DNA of 64,000 bases. It comes from JAGVUD01 sp052033935 (lineage in GTDB: Bacteria > Armatimonadota > UBA5829 > DSUL01). The stretch spans positions 1 to 64,000 of the forward strand of contig JBPOJE010000025.1 of NCBI GenBank assembly GCA_052033935.1. Reading direction: 5' to 3'. Shown one piece after another: positions 62,501-64,000 of this stretch. The notes beneath the pieces are model-generated. The model saw nothing but the letters and a program-made list of their open reading frames with translations. It searched no databases and was not told the DNA's origin. The first letter of the stretch is position 1, and each line of letters begins with the position of its first letter. The position numbers and the translations under genes are program-made.

Positions 62501-64000
62501 GTGCTATCGTTCACGTCCATCGTCAACGAGATTCGCTTCAACGTGCGCCCGACAGCCAACAAGCCGAACTATCAGGGCATCATGCTGCGCACGGCCATGT
62601 GGGAGGCTCTTCAGGAGCCTGCCTACCGCCTGCTGAACGACGAGTTCGGACGGCGCCATCCTGTTGCTCCACGCGCCTGGTTCTTCGGAGCATCGCTCGG
62701 GGAGCAGTCGTTCCTCACCGTGTCGAACGGCCAGAAGCGGTACGACGCGAAGGCGGCCGTGGGCCTGTCCGCCGAAGAAAGCAACGTCACCGAGCCGCAG
62801 AAAGCTCTTGTGGCGGGGCGCTGGTTCAACCCGGACGAGCTTCATTCGGTCATTCTGCCCGAACGCATGGCAAAGGAGTTGGGCGTGACGGTTGCCCAGG
62901 TCGGCAGGGCGGAGGTGCGGTTTGCCGGGGTGCCGTACAAAGTCATCGGCATCGCCAGCGCAAAGAAACTGCGCGATCTGAAAGACCTGGACGGCGAGCC
63001 GCTTACGCCGGTTGACTTCATCCTGATGAACAAGCAGCAGGCGCAGTCAAAGAGCATGGGGGAGGCCGGGTTCCGCGAATACACGCACATGGACCCGGAC
63101 ACGGTGTTCATACTCCCGTATCAGACCCTCGTGAACCTCGGGGGTGAACTGCGCTCCATCGCCATCAACTTCGTTTCGCCCGAGGAAGTGCAGTCGCGGC
63201 TGACGAACCTGATGCCGCGTCTGGGCCTCAATCTCTATGCGGGCAAGGGCAACATCATCTACCGCTACAGCTCCATCGGTGGATCGTCGAGCAAGGGTTT
63301 TGGGACCATCCTGATTCCGATCATTATTGCGGGGCTCAGCGTCCTCAAGACGATGCTTGACAGCGTTTACGAACGTGTGCGGGAGATCGGCATCTTCTCG
63401 GCTATCGGGTTGTCGCCAGGCCATATCGCGGTGCTGTTCTTCGCGGAGGCCACCGTGTACGGCATCCTTGGCGCTGTGTCCGGGTATCTGATCGGTCAGG
63501 GCGTAAGCAAGTTCCTGGCCGAGACGGGCTACCTGTCCGGACTGACCCTGAACTTCTCCTCGATGTCGGCGGTGCTCTCGACGATGCTGGTTATGGTCAT
63601 CGTCTGGCTCTCGACGCTGTATCCTGCCCGGAAGGCGTCTGAAGTCGCCACACCGGCCATTGACCGGTCGTGGAAGGTGCCGGATACCGACGGGGATTCG
63701 TGGGAGATTCCGCTGCCGTTCTCGGTGACGGGCGATCAGGCGGCGGGAGTGAACAGCTTCCTGGGCGAGTGGTTCCGGGCTTACGAGGAATACTCTGTTG
63801 GAGACTTCGTCACGCAGGACGTGAAGTCCGGCGAGTTCGACACGGCTCACGGCAAGGGCTTTTCTCTGGAATGCAAGGCGTGGCTTGCGCCGTTCGACCT
63901 TGGTGTGAGCCAACTCGTGCGGCTGGAGACGACGCCAACCACCATGGAAGACGTTTACGACATCAGCGTCACGCTGAAGCGCGAATCGGGCGACATAAGC
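59561..64000 (+). CDS. M28-like domain fused to an FtsX-like permease (3' end outside window)
   Basis: An open frame runs from 59561 to the window edge (1480 codons so far). The likely start is CTG at 59561: GGAG lies at 59552-59555 and the following IDKRRALKFLLLLFFISAT is an obvious N-terminal signal or anchor. The first in-frame ATG (59666) would remove that segment. Residues about 60-470 follow the M28 aminopeptidase layout (VILSAYYDSTSIAPAIAPGA; RTVWLLATDGHFQGLAGIRF), but ligand positions differ from the family (HxD reads YYD, the Glu pair is missing), so it is probably inactive. A carboxypeptidase-regulatory-like segment (about 545-615) follows, then several membrane segments from about 845, a MacB-like periplasmic stretch and an FtsX core (VREIGIFSAIGLSPGHIAVL, about 1265-1370) with two more helices. 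FtsX permeases usually pair with an ATPase, not seen here. Confidence 0.78.
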   Translation, partial: MIDKRRALKFLLLLFFISATVAVVRPVPNWTPPQAMAQDEQKTDPRLEARFRSLAAEVDDARIAAVMKDLSSSAIGSRVIGYPGSKLASEYVQAQFRKCGLTDVTVAPFKTSIPMDRGASVKAGGESIHLYSLWPNMVRTSQVGPEGVKGRLAYIGDASLKAMSGKQMAGSIALAEFNCAYDWLNAVRSGAKAVIFLEPDSTLRGEADTKMMSIPVDVPRYWVSRADSAALKAAEGTEVTINCQMPWEKVTGRNILAKIPGSDPKLRDQIVILSAYYDSTSIAPAIAPGAESTCGIAGLFELARVLQKNPPKRTVWLLATDGHFQGLAGIRFWLDQNFDRFVQPGIGEKISRWFARVTGRPAPKRDRDSIYLFCGLDLSSHSQGVGMFYKGYFYDFREDLKGRFSDLATVARENAAAIAKALGRDAEQAFADGVNDIAGKNWRNYIPGKIAFDAEAVSVGGGVGISFATINDARPQVDTPFDTFEKTDPANVGEQVRMIACIIDRFVQDPTQTGRLSARTFPIRDPNAFQRIGIQGGFATVSGQVVEYDPRRSFVPNQPVGDSIAIYRSGNKSFMGVRANLVEVTDGKGNFRFPGIAPVTAYGGVHPSSLAGYNLDKETGAIRFAPDQGVFGGEFNYTAFDVATSSKAMPVIVFPCVATNLFDLVDPQSLRVLGGLQVLDGATNGPPRTFGTAVAVPEWMVSHVEDGAVIFTEPDINIKILMDAGPAAMRLLLLNSTGSDTAAQAEGHGYNVGNGTVITNTAYKAAKDMWMLNDFRIRRLARYRIINQGLDKLHQQAKAELTKAEDALKAKDFESFESYSRSAWGFAARAYPDVQRTASDVVRGVLFYMALLLPFAFFLERLFFGWPDLNRQLVTFTLIFIIVTLGFSRIHPAFEITLSPMIVILAFIMLVLSALVIFLVTGKFEEQLRALNRQVSGVHRADIGRISVAAAAFSLGVSNMRRRKARTVLTCVSLILVTFIVLSFTSIVNEIRFNVRPTANKPNYQGIMLRTAMWEALQEPAYRLLNDEFGRRHPVAPRAWFFGASLGEQSFLTVSNGQKRYDAKAAVGLSAEESNVTEPQKALVAGRWFNPDELHSVILPERMAKELGVTVAQVGRAEVRFAGVPYKVIGIASAKKLRDLKDLDGEPLTPVDFILMNKQQAQSKSMGEAGFREYTHMDPDTVFILPYQTLVNLGGELRSIAINFVSPEEVQSRLTNLMPRLGLNLYAGKGNIIYRYSSIGGSSSKGFGTILIPIIIAGLSVLKTMLDSVYERVREIGIFSAIGLSPGHIAVLFFAEATVYGILGAVSGYLIGQGVSKFLAETGYLSGLTLNFSSMSAVLSTMLVMVIVWLSTLYPARKASEVATPAIDRSWKVPDTDGDSWEIPLPFSVTGDQAAGVNSFLGEWFRAYEEYSVGDFVTQDVKSGEFDTAHGKGFSLECKAWLAPFDLGVSQLVRLETTPTTMEDVYDISVTLKRESGDIS

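Overview
The window is GC-rich bacterial DNA with dense housekeeping genes and one large block of cell-surface protein genes. The source is probably a Gram-negative-type bacterium of an under-studied phylum; Armatimonadota or a neighbouring lineage would fit. Pointers are a PyrR-attenuated pyrimidine operon with PyrK plus class 1B PyrD, an SppA/PolA/S1/CoaE neighbourhood, giant Ig-like repeat proteins, a copper-amine-oxidase-N-like domain protein and RidA. No rRNA or tRNA is present to settle this, so the taxonomic remark is inference only.

Layout. 1-198: the C-terminal tail of an integrase-type transposase. 0.3-6.8 kb: sppA-polA, then an S1-domain protein with its own extended -10 promoter, structured leader and terminator, then coaE. 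6.8-30.5 kb: a surface-protein block transcribed left to right from a strong promoter at 6841-6869 to a strong terminator at 30463-30498. It holds two CsgG/TolB-like proteins bracketing a subtilase, a 703-aa secreted protein and two giant (about 2710 and 2467 aa) Ig-like repeat proteins. The four inner proteins share one C-terminal module with a GWNQIG core. 30.5-32.6 kb: uvrB. 32.7-43.7 kb: an accessory stretch with a uroporphyrinogen-decarboxylase-like protein, an intact secreted protein of ten tandem repeats, RidA, and three disrupted genes (a membrane protein, a secreted glycosidase-like protein and an amine-oxidase-N-domain protein).

43.8-53.7 kb, minus strand: the full de novo pyrimidine operon pyrR-pyrB-pyrC-carA-carB-pyrK-pyrD. 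It starts at a near-consensus promoter, a consensus PyrR-binding loop and an intrinsic terminator, so UMP/PRPP-dependent attenuation by PyrR is well supported. Genes overlap by GTGA/ATGA junctions except between carA and carB. There a decayed four-helix-bundle (S23-type) gene, flanked by GTCA/GACT-rich tracts in inverted orientation, separates the two carbamoyl-phosphate synthase subunits. It reaches up to a TTG start of carB that has no visible Shine-Dalgarno site.

53.8-64 kb: an L,D-transpeptidase, rodA (minus), a catalytic/non-catalytic pair of M16 peptidases, a GT2 glycosyltransferase (minus), and a large M28-like/FtsX-like membrane protein that runs off the right edge. Its M28 domain has lost most metal ligands, and it appears to start at CTG behind a near-perfect promoter. 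Several of these genes act on the envelope.
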